Translations under genes and position numbers: made by a program | Part shown: in pieces, positions 17,183-25,970 of the stretch | Layout of the letters: each line of letters opens with the position of its first letter | Position numbering within the stretch: the stretch's first letter is position 1 | Notes under the pieces: generated by a model | Seen by the model: only the letters and a program-made list of their open reading frames with translations | Told to the model about the DNA's origin: nothing | Database searches by the model: none | Assembly (NCBI GenBank): GCA_963750295.1 | Contig: CAVVPY010000001.1 | Coordinates: 1,054,001 to 1,118,000 of the forward strand | DNA length: 64,000 bases | DNA from: CAVVPY01 sp963750295 | Lineage (GTDB): Bacteria > Actinomycetota > Actinomycetes > Mycobacteriales > Jatrophihabitantaceae | Reading direction: 5' to 3'

Positions 17183-19039
17183 CTACGAGGAGAGGATCGT
17201 GGCCGTCTGCGGTGCTACGTAAACCCCACCGTCTACGCGCGCACCGGACATCGTGTGCATGGCCGACCCGACCGGAACGTGGGCGGCGCGACCGCCGCGG
17301 TTCGGGTTGAGCAGGACCATGCCGGATTCGAAATTGCGGGTGAGGACGCCGTCCGAGCGGGTGACGACCGGCCCGGTTGGCTGGCCGAGGTCGGTCGTCC
17401 AGTTGCGGAACGCCGTGTCGTTCACGCCGCAACGGCGGTAGAAGTACGCACTGCCGTCCGTCCCGTCCCAGCTGAGCAGGAAGAAGGCCCGGCCGTAGGT
17501 CATCGTCTCGGCGTCCTCGGCCGTCGTCGTGGTGTAGCCGTAGTCGACCCCGGACACCTTCGTGCCCTGGCTCTGCAGCCGGGTCGCGTAGTCCATCATC
17601 GAGCTCAGCGGCGGCGTGCCATTGGTGGCAGTGGTGTTGAACCGCTCGCCGAACGGCCCGCAGATGTCGCCGTACCGCACGAAGTGTTCGCGGTTGACGC
17701 CGGTGATGTGCTTGCCGAGCGCGAGGGTGTCTGCCATCTGGTACGGGACCCACGGCTGCATTCCGATGTTGGCGAAGACTGTCATCCCGCGGCTGCGGAA
17801 GTAGTCGCCGACCCGGGTGGCCCAGGTGGTGGTGGCGGCGCCGTACTGGACGTCGCTGTACTTCGCGATGCGGCCGTTGAGGCCGTGGCCCGGATCGATG
17901 TTGACGTCGTCGATCCAGATGCCGTCGAACCCGTCGGCACGGACGTTGGGGTACGTGCCGCGAGACCAGGCAGCGGCGAAGCCGGCCGACCCGACGTCCA
18001 TCGGCATGAGGAACGAGTAGTCGACAGTGCGCAGCCGGGTGCCGGACCGATCGGTCAGGAACCAGTCCGGGTGGTGCCGGTTCGCGTAGCAGTAGCTGAC
18101 GCCGTACGAGTCACCCCAGAGGTGCTGGGACGAGGTGTTCGAGCAACTGTCGTAGTAGTGGGTGTTGCCGCCCTGCATGTAGGCCAGAACCTTGGTGTTC
18201 GGGTTCTGGGCCTTGATCTCGGCGATGTGCGCGAACTGGTTCTCCTGGAGGACCACGTAGGCGTAGCGGCTGGTGTCACCGAGTGCGGTCGGCTGGCCGG
18301 TGTCATAGGCGAGCAGTCCGAGCGTCGATGCCGAGCCACCACTCGGCGGCGGCGGTGGCGGTGGCGGAGGTGGCGGCGGTGACGGTGCGCGGGCCGCGGG
18401 CGAGGACACGGTCAGGATGGCCGCGTCGGCCAGGAACGCACTGCGCGGGCTCGGACGGCTGAGGTAGACGTAGAGGTCGATGATGTCGCCGGCGCGCCGT
18501 GACAGCATCGTGATGCCGATCCGGTGGAAGCTCTTGCGCAGGTGGTGGGTGTTCGATCGCGACGCGACGTACTTGCCGTCGGGCGAACGCTCCCGGATGA
18601 CGAGCGTGATCGGGTAGTCCCACGCCGCGTAGGCGGTGGCCACGGCCATGGACGCGGTGTAGACCTGGCCCGCCTTGGCGACCTTGGTGCCCTGCCAGTA
18701 GTTGGCGACCGCTCTGCCGCCGCTGGTCAGCACGTGCAGGACATGCCTGCCCTGCGGCGCGCGCCGGCTGGACATGCGGTGCTGCTCGCTGCCGACCCAG
18801 GGTGCCCGGTGGTATTCGAAGTTCGGGGTCTGCAGCAGGTTCTTCTGCGTGCTCACCGGCGCCTTCATCGGTGCAGCCAACGCGACCTGCGTCGTCGACC
18901 GGGGGACCTCGGCACCGGCCGGCCCGACGGTGCCGAGCACGAGCGCTGCGCTGAGGGTGGTGGTGACGGTGATGGCCAGCAGACGGCCTTTGGCAGTGGT
19001 ACGAGCGGATGTGGGTGGGGATCCGGTCCGGCGGGACAT
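17183..19039 (-). CDS. Secreted putative glycoside hydrolase (GHL15-like) with N-terminal beta-sandwich
   Basis: This 618-residue protein has a signal peptide (LLAITVTTTLSAALVLGTVGPAGA), an N-terminal carbohydrate-binding-like domain at about 65-220 (ANYWQGTKVAKAGQVYTASM), a run of 12 prolines as linker near residue 235, and a C-terminal TIM-barrel-like domain. The barrel has acidic candidates at GFDGIWIDDVNID (about 367-377) and GVDYGYTTTTAEDAET. It resembles the hypothetical glycosyl hydrolase family GHL15 (PF14885); the substrate is unknown. Likely exported polysaccharide-active enzyme. I chose the ATG at 19039 for the signal peptide; the region upstream carries two CCATGG inverted repeats. 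Confidence 0.7.
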   Translation of the reverse strand: MSRRTGSPPTSARTTAKGRLLAITVTTTLSAALVLGTVGPAGAEVPRSTTQVALAAPMKAPVSTQKNLLQTPNFEYHRAPWVGSEQHRMSSRRAPQGRHVLHVLTSGGRAVANYWQGTKVAKAGQVYTASMAVATAYAAWDYPITLVIRERSPDGKYVASRSNTHHLRKSFHRIGITMLSRRAGDIIDLYVYLSRPSPRSAFLADAAILTVSSPAARAPSPPPPPPPPPPPPSGGSASTLGLLAYDTGQPTALGDTSRYAYVVLQENQFAHIAEIKAQNPNTKVLAYMQGGNTHYYDSCSNTSSQHLWGDSYGVSYCYANRHHPDWFLTDRSGTRLRTVDYSFLMPMDVGSAGFAAAWSRGTYPNVRADGFDGIWIDDVNIDPGHGLNGRIAKYSDVQYGAATTTWATRVGDYFRSRGMTVFANIGMQPWVPYQMADTLALGKHITGVNREHFVRYGDICGPFGERFNTTATNGTPPLSSMMDYATRLQSQGTKVSGVDYGYTTTTAEDAETMTYGRAFFLLSWDGTDGSAYFYRRCGVNDTAFRNWTTDLGQPTGPVVTRSDGVLTRNFESGMVLLNPNRGGRAAHVPVGSAMHTMSGARVDGGVYVAPQTATILSS

Positions 19040-19390
19040 CTCGATGCCTCTCCGCGTCGAGCGTGCGGACCGAGTACCGGGAGACGTGTGCCGGGGGCGG
19101 GCCATGGCGGCAGCGGGGGAGCCGCCATGGCCCGGGACCTCGAGCAGCCGTCGCAACGCCGGGGGGAGCGCACGCAGCTACCGAACTGCTCGACCATGGC
19201 TGACCGCGGATAGTCAATGGCGGGGGACGTTCAGTGGGGGAACGCGGGCTGCCATGGTCGATCGGTGTGGCCGCCCCGGTGACGCACATTCGGGGGTGGG
19301 TGGGGCGACACCGTATGAATCGGGCACCACGGCACGGACTTGAGGTGTTCTTGAGGCAAGGTTCGGGCAATCTTGTCGGCGCGCCTGGGT
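19040..19390. other. 351-nt non-coding region with four CCATGG cores in two inverted repeats
   Basis: No believable gene here. It holds the 5' region of the glycosidase gene and the 3' region of the monooxygenase gene, both on the minus strand. CCATGG occurs at 19102, 19125, 19194 and 19252. The first pair forms perfect 14-bp arms (19098-19111, 19121-19134); the second forms 11-bp arms (19190-19200, 19251-19261) 50 nt apart. Confidence 0.6.
19098..19134. promoter_or_regulatory. Perfect 14-bp hairpin in the glycosidase 5' leader
   Basis: Arms 19098-19111 and 19121-19134 with a 9-nt loop, 59 nt upstream of the glycosidase ATG. It could be an mRNA leader hairpin or a protein operator; sequence alone does not decide. 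Confidence 0.5.
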
Positions 19391-20881
19391 TCAGCTGGCC
19401 TCGGCTGCCGCGGTTCGGACGGAACGGGTCGTGCTCAGTTCCAGCACGCCGTCCTCGAGGGTCCCGTGCCTGAGCATCGGTGCGTCGCGCAGGTAGTTGT
19501 TGCCGACCCGCCACGGCTGGCTGCGCCCCTGGCGGGGGAGCTGGTCGTTCCCGCGGCGGACGTAGCCGGAGGTCAGGCTGCCCAGCACTGAGTCGTCGGT
19601 GCGCTCGCCGGCATCGGCGTGCACGACGGCTTGGGTGTAGCTGTTGGCCCGCATGTGGTTGACCAGGCGGCAGACGTACTCGCTGGCGATGTCGGCCTTC
19701 AGCGTCCACGACGCGTTGATGTAACCGAAGATCACCGCGGCGTTCGGGATGCCCTCGACCAGCACGCCCTTGTACGTGAGGCGATCCTTGAGCGACACCG
19801 GTGCGCCGTCCACGTCGAGGCTGGCACCGCCGAGCAGGCGCACGTTGAGCCCGGTCGCGCTGACGACGATGTCGGCCTCGAGTTCGCGTCCTGAGGCGAG
19901 CCGGATGCCGTTCTCGGTGAACGTATCGATGCGGTCGGTGACGACGTCCGCCTGCCCGCTGCGGATCGCCTTGAACAGGTCGCCGTCCGGGACGACGCAC
20001 AGCCGCTGCTCCCACGGCCCGTAGGCGGGTGCGAAGGCCGACAGGTCGGCGTCACGGCCGAGGAAATGCCGAACACCGGCGCGGAACAGCCGCCGCGTCG
20101 GCTCGGGGAAGGAACGGGCGAACGCGTAGAGGCCACGCTGCAGTGCGATGTTGCGCACCCGGGCCAGGCGGTACACCACGGCCTCGGGCAGCACCTTCTT
20201 CAGCACTGCGGAGATCTTGTCCTCCGCAGGCAGGGCCACCACGTAACTCGGCGTGCGTTGCAGCATCGTCACGTGGGCGGCGTCCGGCGCCATCGCGGGG
20301 ACGAGCGTCACCGCGGTCGCGCCGCTGCCGACCACGACGACCCGCTTGCCGGCGTAGTCGAGATCGCTCGGCCAGTGTTGCGGGTGCACGATCGTGCCGG
20401 CGAACGACGTCTCGCCCGGGAACTCGGGCCGGTAGCCGGTGTCGTAGTCGTAGTACCCGCTCGCCGCGATGAGGAAGTTGCTCGTGTACTGCTCGACCGC
20501 TCCGGTGGCGGCGTGGGTCGCGGTCACCGTCCACTGATGGTCGGTACTCGACCACGACATCGTGGTGACCATCCGGCCGAAGGTGATCTGGTCGGTGACC
20601 CCGAACTCGGCGGCCGTCGCCTCGACGTAGGCCCTGATGGACGCGCCGTCGGCAAGCACCCTCGTCCCGTACCACGGCCGGAAGTTGTAGCCGAAGGTGT
20701 ACATGTCCGAGTCCGAGCGCACGCCGGGATAGCGGAACAGGTCCCAGGTGCCACCGATGGCGTGCCGGCGTTCCAGAACGCGATAGGTGACGCCCGGGCA
20801 CTCGAGGCTGAGCCGGCACGCGGCGCCGATTCCCGAGATACCTGCACCCAAGATCAGGACGTCGACGTGATCCGCGCTCAT
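19391..20881 (-). CDS. Flavin-containing (Baeyer-Villiger-type) monooxygenase, EthA-like
   Basis: This 496-residue protein has FAD-binding LILGAGISGIGAAC (11-17), the BVMO fingerprint FAGTIVHPQHW (FxGxxxHxxxW, about 156-166), an NADPH-binding VVVVGSGATAVTL, and DIVVSATGLN near the C-terminus. The overall layout resembles the EthA/EtaA group of mycobacterial BVMOs. Expected reaction: NADPH- and O2-dependent oxygen insertion into ketones or S-oxidation. It lies 46 nt downstream of the GYD-domain gene on the same strand and may be cotranscribed. The physiological substrate is unknown. Confidence 0.88.
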   Translation of the reverse strand: MSADHVDVLILGAGISGIGAACRLSLECPGVTYRVLERRHAIGGTWDLFRYPGVRSDSDMYTFGYNFRPWYGTRVLADGASIRAYVEATAAEFGVTDQITFGRMVTTMSWSSTDHQWTVTATHAATGAVEQYTSNFLIAASGYYDYDTGYRPEFPGETSFAGTIVHPQHWPSDLDYAGKRVVVVGSGATAVTLVPAMAPDAAHVTMLQRTPSYVVALPAEDKISAVLKKVLPEAVVYRLARVRNIALQRGLYAFARSFPEPTRRLFRAGVRHFLGRDADLSAFAPAYGPWEQRLCVVPDGDLFKAIRSGQADVVTDRIDTFTENGIRLASGRELEADIVVSATGLNVRLLGGASLDVDGAPVSLKDRLTYKGVLVEGIPNAAVIFGYINASWTLKADIASEYVCRLVNHMRANSYTQAVVHADAGERTDDSVLGSLTSGYVRRGNDQLPRQGRSQPWRVGNNYLRDAPMLRHGTLEDGVLELSTTRSVRTAAAEAS

Positions 20882-20927
20882 GGCTACCCTTCGTTCCGCC
20901 TGAGCCGGACGTTAGCGCGAGGTCGGG

Positions 20928-21254
20928 CTATTGTCCCGGCGGGGTGTAGGTCAATCCTGACGCGGCACTCAGCGCGCCCGCGAACTCGCTCGCGTCGAAG
21001 AGTTCGTGCGTCTCGATGTGAGCGAACGCCCCGGTGCTGCTCACCGCCAGGCTGATCGATGCGGCCGAGGCGCTGTCGGGCAACTCGGCGATGGTGAAAC
21101 CGTCCCACGCCCCGAACATCACGTAATAGGACTCCATCCGCCCCCCGACCGCGTCGCAGAGGCTGCTCACGACCGCGGCGCGATCGCTCGGCGTGTCCAT
21201 CAACCCCTTGATCGTCTCGCCCTTGAACGTGAAGAAGACAGCAAACTTTGCCAT
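20928..21254 (-). CDS. GYD-domain protein
   Basis: This 108-residue protein starts MAKFAVFFTFKGETIKGL and contains the ferredoxin-like GYD fold (PF08734): GRMESYYVMFGAWDGFTIAELPD, then an alternation of helix and strand ending HIETHELFDASEF. Function unknown; possibly a small ligand-binding or dimerisation protein. I chose the ATG at 21254, preceded by GGGGGTGGGAG; a GTG at 21263 is an alternative. It is divergent from the MerB-like gene, with 82 nt between starts. Confidence 0.75.
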   Translation of the reverse strand: MAKFAVFFTFKGETIKGLMDTPSDRAAVVSSLCDAVGGRMESYYVMFGAWDGFTIAELPDSASAASISLAVSSTGAFAHIETHELFDASEFAGALSAASGLTYTPPGQ

Positions 21255-21336
21255 CGCTCCCACCCCCTCAGTGATCGAGCGTCTCGCCGATCCACCGCAC
21301 GGTCAACGGTGTTAGCGTCCACGCATCGATGCCGAA

Positions 21337-21969
21337 TTGCTCGACCTGCGGAACCGGACGTACGCCGCGTTCGTCGATCGCGGGCGCGCGCCGTTGGCCT
21401 ACGAACTGGGGGACGAGGCTCGCATCCGCGCGGGGTGGCGCAGCCTGCATGAGGTCCACGCACTGGTTCTCGATCCGGACACCGGTGAGATCCGGATGGC
21501 CAACCCGTTCTCGGCCGTGCCGACGCCCTACCGGGTTCAGGCCGACGAGCGCTGGTGGTACGCGAACTGCGCATGGGACGCATTCGGCATCCTCGCCGCC
21601 TTCGATGTGGACGGGCGGGTTGAGGGGACGTGCCCCGACTGCGGCGAGCCCTATGCCGTCAACGTGGCCGACCGGCGCATCAGCAGGCCAGATCTGCTCT
21701 TCCACTGCGTCGTGCCGGCCGCTCGATGGTGGGACGACATCGTCTTCACCTGAAGCGCGATGAACCTCTTCCGGTCGGAAGAACACATCGCACACTGGCT
21801 CGGCGAGCGATCACCCGGCGCGACGATCCCGGCACAGAAACTCAGCGATCTGGCCCATGCCTGGTGGGACACCCGGCTGCACCCCGACTGGCGACCCCGC
21901 ACTCGCGACGAGAACCAGGACATCCTCACCCGGCTCGGCCTCGTCGGTCCGTTCTGGACGCTGCCGTAG
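21337..21969 (+). CDS. MerB-like organomercurial lyase homologue, probable selenoprotein (in-frame TGA at residue 139)
   Basis: A 210-residue protein is encoded if TGA at 21751-21753 is read as Sec; the true stop is TAG at 21967. The N-terminal part (residues 1-138) has ANCAWDAFG, matching the MerB catalytic C96/D99 pair (here C78, D81), and a CPDC pair (C99, C102). The part after the TGA continues in the same frame (SAMNLFRSEEHIAHWL ... GLVGPFWTLP), with the C-terminal region I recall for actinobacterial alkylmercury lyase-like proteins. The TGA falls where MerB has its second catalytic Cys (C159): spacing is 61 residues from C78 here against 63 in MerB. A SECIS-like hairpin follows. The start is uncertain: a TTG at 21337 is used because TAG at 21313 closes the frame upstream. 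A nonsense mutation is the alternative. Confidence 0.7.
21751..21782 (+). promoter_or_regulatory. Candidate selenocysteine codon and bacterial SECIS hairpin
   Basis: TGA (21751-21753) is followed by a perfect 6-bp stem TCTTCC/GGAAGA (21767-21772, 21777-21782) closed by the tetraloop GGTC. Counting the U of UGA as 1, the loop is at 23-26. In the Escherichia coli fdhF SECIS the essential loop GU sits at 23-24 within GGUC. Size, position and loop sequence therefore agree closely with a SelB-binding element. Confidence 0.6.
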
Positions 21970-21981
21970 CGCGGCAGCGGG

Positions 21982-22734
21982 CTAGGTCCACCGGATGTCG
22001 ACGTTGCGCCACCAGGCGTCGAGTGCCGTCGCGTTGCCGCTGACGTCGACCTCGCCGGCGCCCGCGCGGTGCCACACCAGGCGATACAGGTCGGCGGCGG
22101 GAGCACGCACGACACAGTCCGCGTCGTGGTCGGCGGTGGTGGCGATGTCGTAGCGCTGCGGAGTCAACCGCACCGTCCAGCCGCGATCGGCATCGGTCGC
22201 GACGAGGCTGAGCGTCACCGGGGCGGCCACGTCCGGTGCGGAGGAGCGGCCACCGACGACGCCGCAGACCAGGTCATCGACCCCGTCCACGGCGAGGTCG
22301 GTCGGCACCGGGGTGCGCCGCCCAGCGGCCGCGTCGGCATCCATGGCGTGCACCGTCGTCTCGTGCGCCATCCTGGCCACCCAGAAGCTGTACTCCGTTG
22401 GGGCGGCGCGCCACGTCCAGTAGGGGTAGTCGCGATCGGCGTCCGTCAGCACCGTCATCAGCTTGGCGTGTTGGATGCGGAACCAGGTGGTGAGGTCCTC
22501 GTCGCTCGGCCAGCCGCCGACGACGTCCACGAGCTCACCCTCGAGTTCGGACTCGCGCCGGTCCCGGACGTGCGCCGTCGCCCAGAAGTGCACCGCACCG
22601 GTGTGCTGCAGCAGGTCGCGGACCCGCCACTCAGGACACGTCGGCACGGCAGCGTCGAGACCCGCTCGTTCGGCTGCGTCCGCGAGCCAGGTGCCTGCCG
22701 AACCGACGGCGGCCAGTTGCGCATCCACCAGCAT
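21982..22734 (-). CDS. Maleylpyruvate isomerase-type (DinB-like, mycothiol-dependent fold) protein, TIGR03083 family
   Basis: This 250-residue protein has an N-terminal four-helix DinB/MDMPI domain with VPTCPEWRVRDLLQHTGAVHFWA (metal-binding His region) and MAHETTVHAMDADAAAG (second and third His). The C-terminal MDMPI_C beta domain ends with WHRAGAGEVDVSGNATALDAWW. Family members use or are thought to use mycothiol as cosubstrate, consistent with mshC in this window. The specific reaction is unknown. The ATG at 22734 gives the standard N-terminus. It converges on the MerB-like gene, with 12 nt between stops. Confidence 0.82.
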   Translation of the reverse strand: MLVDAQLAAVGSAGTWLADAAERAGLDAAVPTCPEWRVRDLLQHTGAVHFWATAHVRDRRESELEGELVDVVGGWPSDEDLTTWFRIQHAKLMTVLTDADRDYPYWTWRAAPTEYSFWVARMAHETTVHAMDADAAAGRRTPVPTDLAVDGVDDLVCGVVGGRSSAPDVAAPVTLSLVATDADRGWTVRLTPQRYDIATTADHDADCVVRAPAADLYRLVWHRAGAGEVDVSGNATALDAWWRNVDIRWT

Positions 22735-22836
22735 GCGGCTGAGGGTAATGCTCAGCGGTCCCGGCACGCTTCCTCGGCGTGCGCGCTGCTCGGGCTCGGA
22801 TTTGTGACGGCGCGACGCTGCGCGAGACTCTGAGCC

Positions 22837-23715
22837 ATGCCCTTGCCAGACCCGCTGCCCGGACGGATCCAGCGATGGCGTGAGCAGGGCGAGCGGCTGG
22901 AGGTCGGCGGCAACTCGATCTTCACCGTCGACCTCGGACCGCGTGACGCGGAAGCGCTCGTGATCGTCCACGGCTTCCCGGGATCGTCGTTCGACTTCGC
23001 CCAGACAGCCGCGCTGCTCTCGTCCCGGCATCGGGTGGTGCTGTTCGATCTGCTCGGCTACGGGCTGTCGGACAAGCCGCGCCGGGCGAAGTACTCGCTG
23101 TTCGAGCAGGCCGATCTCGTCGAGGCCCTGCTCGCGCAGCTGAAAGTGCAGCGCTGCGTTCTTCTGGCCCATGACATGGGTGACACGGTCGTGGCCGAAC
23201 TGTTGCACCGGCACAACCACGGGACGTTGTCGTTCGAGCCGTGGCGCACGATCCTGACGAACGGGTCGATCTTCATCGATCTGGCTCGGCTCACTCCCGG
23301 TCAGCGCCTCGGTGCACGAGCGCCTGGTCTGGCCCTGCCGTTCGACGTTCCGCGCTGGATCCTTCGGCGGCTGGTGGGCGAGAGTTTCGCGCGGACGGCG
23401 CCACCGCCCGCGCATGCGGTCGACGACCTGGTCACGTTGGTGCGTACCGGCGGCGGGTCCCGGCTGCTCGTGCGACAGACGCAGTACCTGAACGAGCGGC
23501 GCGCGAACCAGCCGCGCTGGACCGCGGCCCTGGTCGACTACCCGTCGCCGCTGACCGCGATCTGGGGCACTCACGACCCGATCGCGGTGCCGGCGATGGC
23601 GCACCGGTTGGTGCAGTTACGCCCGTCGACCGAACTGGTCGAACTCGATGTCGGGCACTGGCCCAGCCTCGAAGACCCGGCCCGGCTGGCGGACGAGGTC
23701 GCGGCCCGGCTGTGA
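22837..23715 (+). CDS. Alpha/beta hydrolase with Asp nucleophile (epoxide hydrolase/haloalkane dehalogenase type)
   Basis: This 292-residue protein has HGFPGSSFDF (oxyanion region), DLLGYGLSDKP, nucleophile elbow LAHDMGDTV with Asp instead of Ser, acid D in WGTHDPIAVP and general base His in DVGHWPSLEDP. An Asp nucleophile points to epoxide hydrolase or haloalkane dehalogenase chemistry rather than esterase. Substrate unknown. It starts with ATG at 22837, divergent from the isomerase-like gene. Confidence 0.85.
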   Translation: MPLPDPLPGRIQRWREQGERLEVGGNSIFTVDLGPRDAEALVIVHGFPGSSFDFAQTAALLSSRHRVVLFDLLGYGLSDKPRRAKYSLFEQADLVEALLAQLKVQRCVLLAHDMGDTVVAELLHRHNHGTLSFEPWRTILTNGSIFIDLARLTPGQRLGARAPGLALPFDVPRWILRRLVGESFARTAPPPAHAVDDLVTLVRTGGGSRLLVRQTQYLNERRANQPRWTAALVDYPSPLTAIWGTHDPIAVPAMAHRLVQLRPSTELVELDVGHWPSLEDPARLADEVAARL

Positions 23716-23857
23716 TCCGTCCACGCCGTCAGCGTGCCGCCGTTGGGTCATCTTTGGGTGCGTGTGCCCGACTTGCGATGGACGCCGTGCCGCCGCCTCT
23801 CTAGCCTGCAGCTACCAGACCGCCCGCCGCTGCAGCGGCCTAACCCTCGGACGCGCC

Positions 23858-25243
23858 ATGAACCTGCGGTGGACCCCACCCGCCGACGAGGTACGCCAGG
23901 CCGACGCCGAGCCGTGGGACGGTCCGGCCGCCTTCGTCCTGCGCCCGATGCCCTACGCCGTCATCGTCCGCGCGGCGTCGGCGGCAGTCGTGATGTACGG
24001 GCTAGCCGGGGGCGCCTCACTGACACTCCTGGGCACGTTCCCCAGCTCCACCCTGCGGGTCGGCGCACTCGTGCTGCTCGCCGTTGCGGCCGTCGCTATC
24101 GCGATTGCCGTGCTCACCGTGATCGTCACCTCGCCGCCGCGGATCATGCGGCGGTACACGCCGCTGCTGGCTCTCACGACGCTGACCGGCGCCGGAATCC
24201 TGATCACCGTGGGGCTGCTGGCGCTCGGCCCCGGTCACGGCGTCTTTGCGACGCTCTACGTGGAAGCGGCCATCTTCGCGTTCTACATGTTCCGGCGTCG
24301 CTACGCCGTGCTGTCAGTTTCGCTCATCGCGACTGAGTACGCAGTCGTAGTGGCTGCACAGAACGATCTTCACGGCGGGATCGCGCGGTGGGTGGCTCTC
24401 GTCACCACCGTCGCTGCCACCGGCATGCTCGTCGGCGGGATTGCTGCGCGCGCGGAAGAGCTGTCGGCGTCCGAGCATGCAGCCCGTACCGAGCTTGCGC
24501 TCGTCAACGACACGCTCGAACAGCGGGTCTCGGTTCAGGTCGAGGAGCTCGATCGCCTTGGAAGGATGCGGCGCTTCGTTTCACCGCAGGTCGCTGACGT
24601 GCTGCTCTCCGCCGGTTCCGACGAGACGCTGCAGCCACATCGTCGCCGGATCGCCACGGTGTTCTGCGACCTGCGCGGATTCACCGCCTTCACCACTGGC
24701 GCCGAGCCGGAGGAGGTGGTTGCCGTCCTCGACGAGTACTACCGCGCGGCGGGCGAGGTGCTGCGTCACCACCACGCGACGATCGGTGGTTTCGCGGGCG
24801 ACGGGATCATGGCGTACTTCGGCGATCCGGTGCCGAGCGAGGCGCCCGCGGTGGATGCAGTACGCATGGCCCGCGACCTGATGCCGGTTCTGGACGCGCT
24901 CGTCGAGTCGTGGTCACATCGTGGATACCCGCTCGGCTACGGAGTCGGCATCGCACACGGGTACGCCACGCTCGGCGTCGTCGGCTTCGACGGCCGCTAC
25001 GACTACACGCCGCTCGGTTCAGTCGTGAATCTTGCCGCCCGGCTGTGTTCGCAGGCACAGCCCGGCCAGGTCCTGCTCGACCAGCAGGCCCATCTGGCTA
25101 CCGCGGACCAGTACCTGTCGCGTGAGATCGGGAGGGTGGAGCTGAAGGGGTTCGGCACCGATACGCGGGTCTACGCGCTGGAGCGGATCACCCTGCAGTC
25201 CGTCCCTTCCCCCGAGGCGCGCGCAGATCCGGTCGCCGGCTGA
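23858..25243 (+). CDS. Membrane-bound class III adenylate/guanylate cyclase
   Basis: This 461-residue protein has six hydrophobic segments between about 30 and 195, a short coiled-coil (LVNDTLEQRVSVQVEELDRL) and a class III cyclase domain from about 262. Metal-binding aspartates are D271 in FCDLRGFT and D315 in FAGDGIMAYFGD. The nucleotide-specificity and transition-state part is YDYTPLGSVVNLAARL (Asp, Asn and Arg present). The Lys usual in KxxGDG is replaced by Gly (GGFAGDG), as in several actinobacterial cyclases. It should make cAMP (or cGMP) in response to a membrane signal. Start chosen at the ATG before the charged N-terminus. Confidence 0.88.
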   Translation: MNLRWTPPADEVRQADAEPWDGPAAFVLRPMPYAVIVRAASAAVVMYGLAGGASLTLLGTFPSSTLRVGALVLLAVAAVAIAIAVLTVIVTSPPRIMRRYTPLLALTTLTGAGILITVGLLALGPGHGVFATLYVEAAIFAFYMFRRRYAVLSVSLIATEYAVVVAAQNDLHGGIARWVALVTTVAATGMLVGGIAARAEELSASEHAARTELALVNDTLEQRVSVQVEELDRLGRMRRFVSPQVADVLLSAGSDETLQPHRRRIATVFCDLRGFTAFTTGAEPEEVVAVLDEYYRAAGEVLRHHHATIGGFAGDGIMAYFGDPVPSEAPAVDAVRMARDLMPVLDALVESWSHRGYPLGYGVGIAHGYATLGVVGFDGRYDYTPLGSVVNLAARLCSQAQPGQVLLDQQAHLATADQYLSREIGRVELKGFGTDTRVYALERITLQSVPSPEARADPVAG

Positions 25244-25290
25244 AGGCACGTACCTCGCACGACCGGGAGTGCAAGCTGAGGGGGTCAGCG

Positions 25291-25899
25291 GTGAGCTGGA
25301 TCGCGGTGGTTGCCTACGACGATGCCGACGATCGCCTCAAGCGGCTGTACGACCGGGTTGCGGGACCCGGCGGCAATGTCGACAACATCATGGCGATGCA
25401 CTCGTTGCGGCCGCACACGATGGAGGGTCACATGGCTCTCTACAAGAACGTGCTGCACCACTCCGCGAATACCGTCCCGGTCTGGTTCCTGGAAACGCTG
25501 GGAGTCTGGGTCAGTTCGCTGAACCGTTGCTCGTACTGCGTCGAGCACCACTATGCCGGCCTGCGTCGGCTGCTTCGCGACGATGCGCGAGCCGACGCGC
25601 TGCGCGCGGCGATCGACGCCGGCGAGCTCGACGCGGCCCCGCTGGACAGCACGCACAAGGTGGCGATGCAGTACGCCGAGAAGCTCACCGTCTCGCCGGC
25701 CGAGGTCACCGAGACGGACGTGCGGCAGCTCCGGGATGCGGGCTTCTCCGACGGCGAGATTCTCGAGATCAACCAGGTCTGCGCCTACTTCAGCTACGCC
25801 AACCGGACCGTGCTGGGCCTGGGCTGCTCGACCGACGGTGACATCCTCGGACTGTCGCCCGGCAATGTCGAGGATCCCGACAGCTGGCAGCACGGTTAG
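25291..25899 (+). CDS. Carboxymuconolactone decarboxylase/AhpD-like peroxidase-related protein
   Basis: This 202-residue protein has the AhpD-type redox motif NRCSYCVEHH (C80, C83, with downstream Glu and His) in an all-helical fold, and resembles the uncharacterised peroxidase-related enzymes (TIGR01926 type). Likely role: thiol-dependent peroxide or organic hydroperoxide reduction, or a CMD-like decarboxylase. The GTG start has GAGGGGG upstream (25277-25283). It follows the cyclase gene by 47 nt. Confidence 0.82.
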   Translation: MSWIAVVAYDDADDRLKRLYDRVAGPGGNVDNIMAMHSLRPHTMEGHMALYKNVLHHSANTVPVWFLETLGVWVSSLNRCSYCVEHHYAGLRRLLRDDARADALRAAIDAGELDAAPLDSTHKVAMQYAEKLTVSPAEVTETDVRQLRDAGFSDGEILEINQVCAYFSYANRTVLGLGCSTDGDILGLSPGNVEDPDSWQHG

Positions 25900-25970
25900 G
25901 GTCGCGCCCCTGACGAGCGCACTGTGACGGCCGCGACGGTCAGCCGCCTCGTCACCAGGGCAGCTGCTGG

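Noticed and set aside
21760..21969. Separate 69-residue gene starting at the ATG after the TGA
   Set aside because: No ribosome site, same frame as the upstream part, and it is the C-terminal region of the same MerB-like family; recoding or a nonsense mutation is a better explanation.
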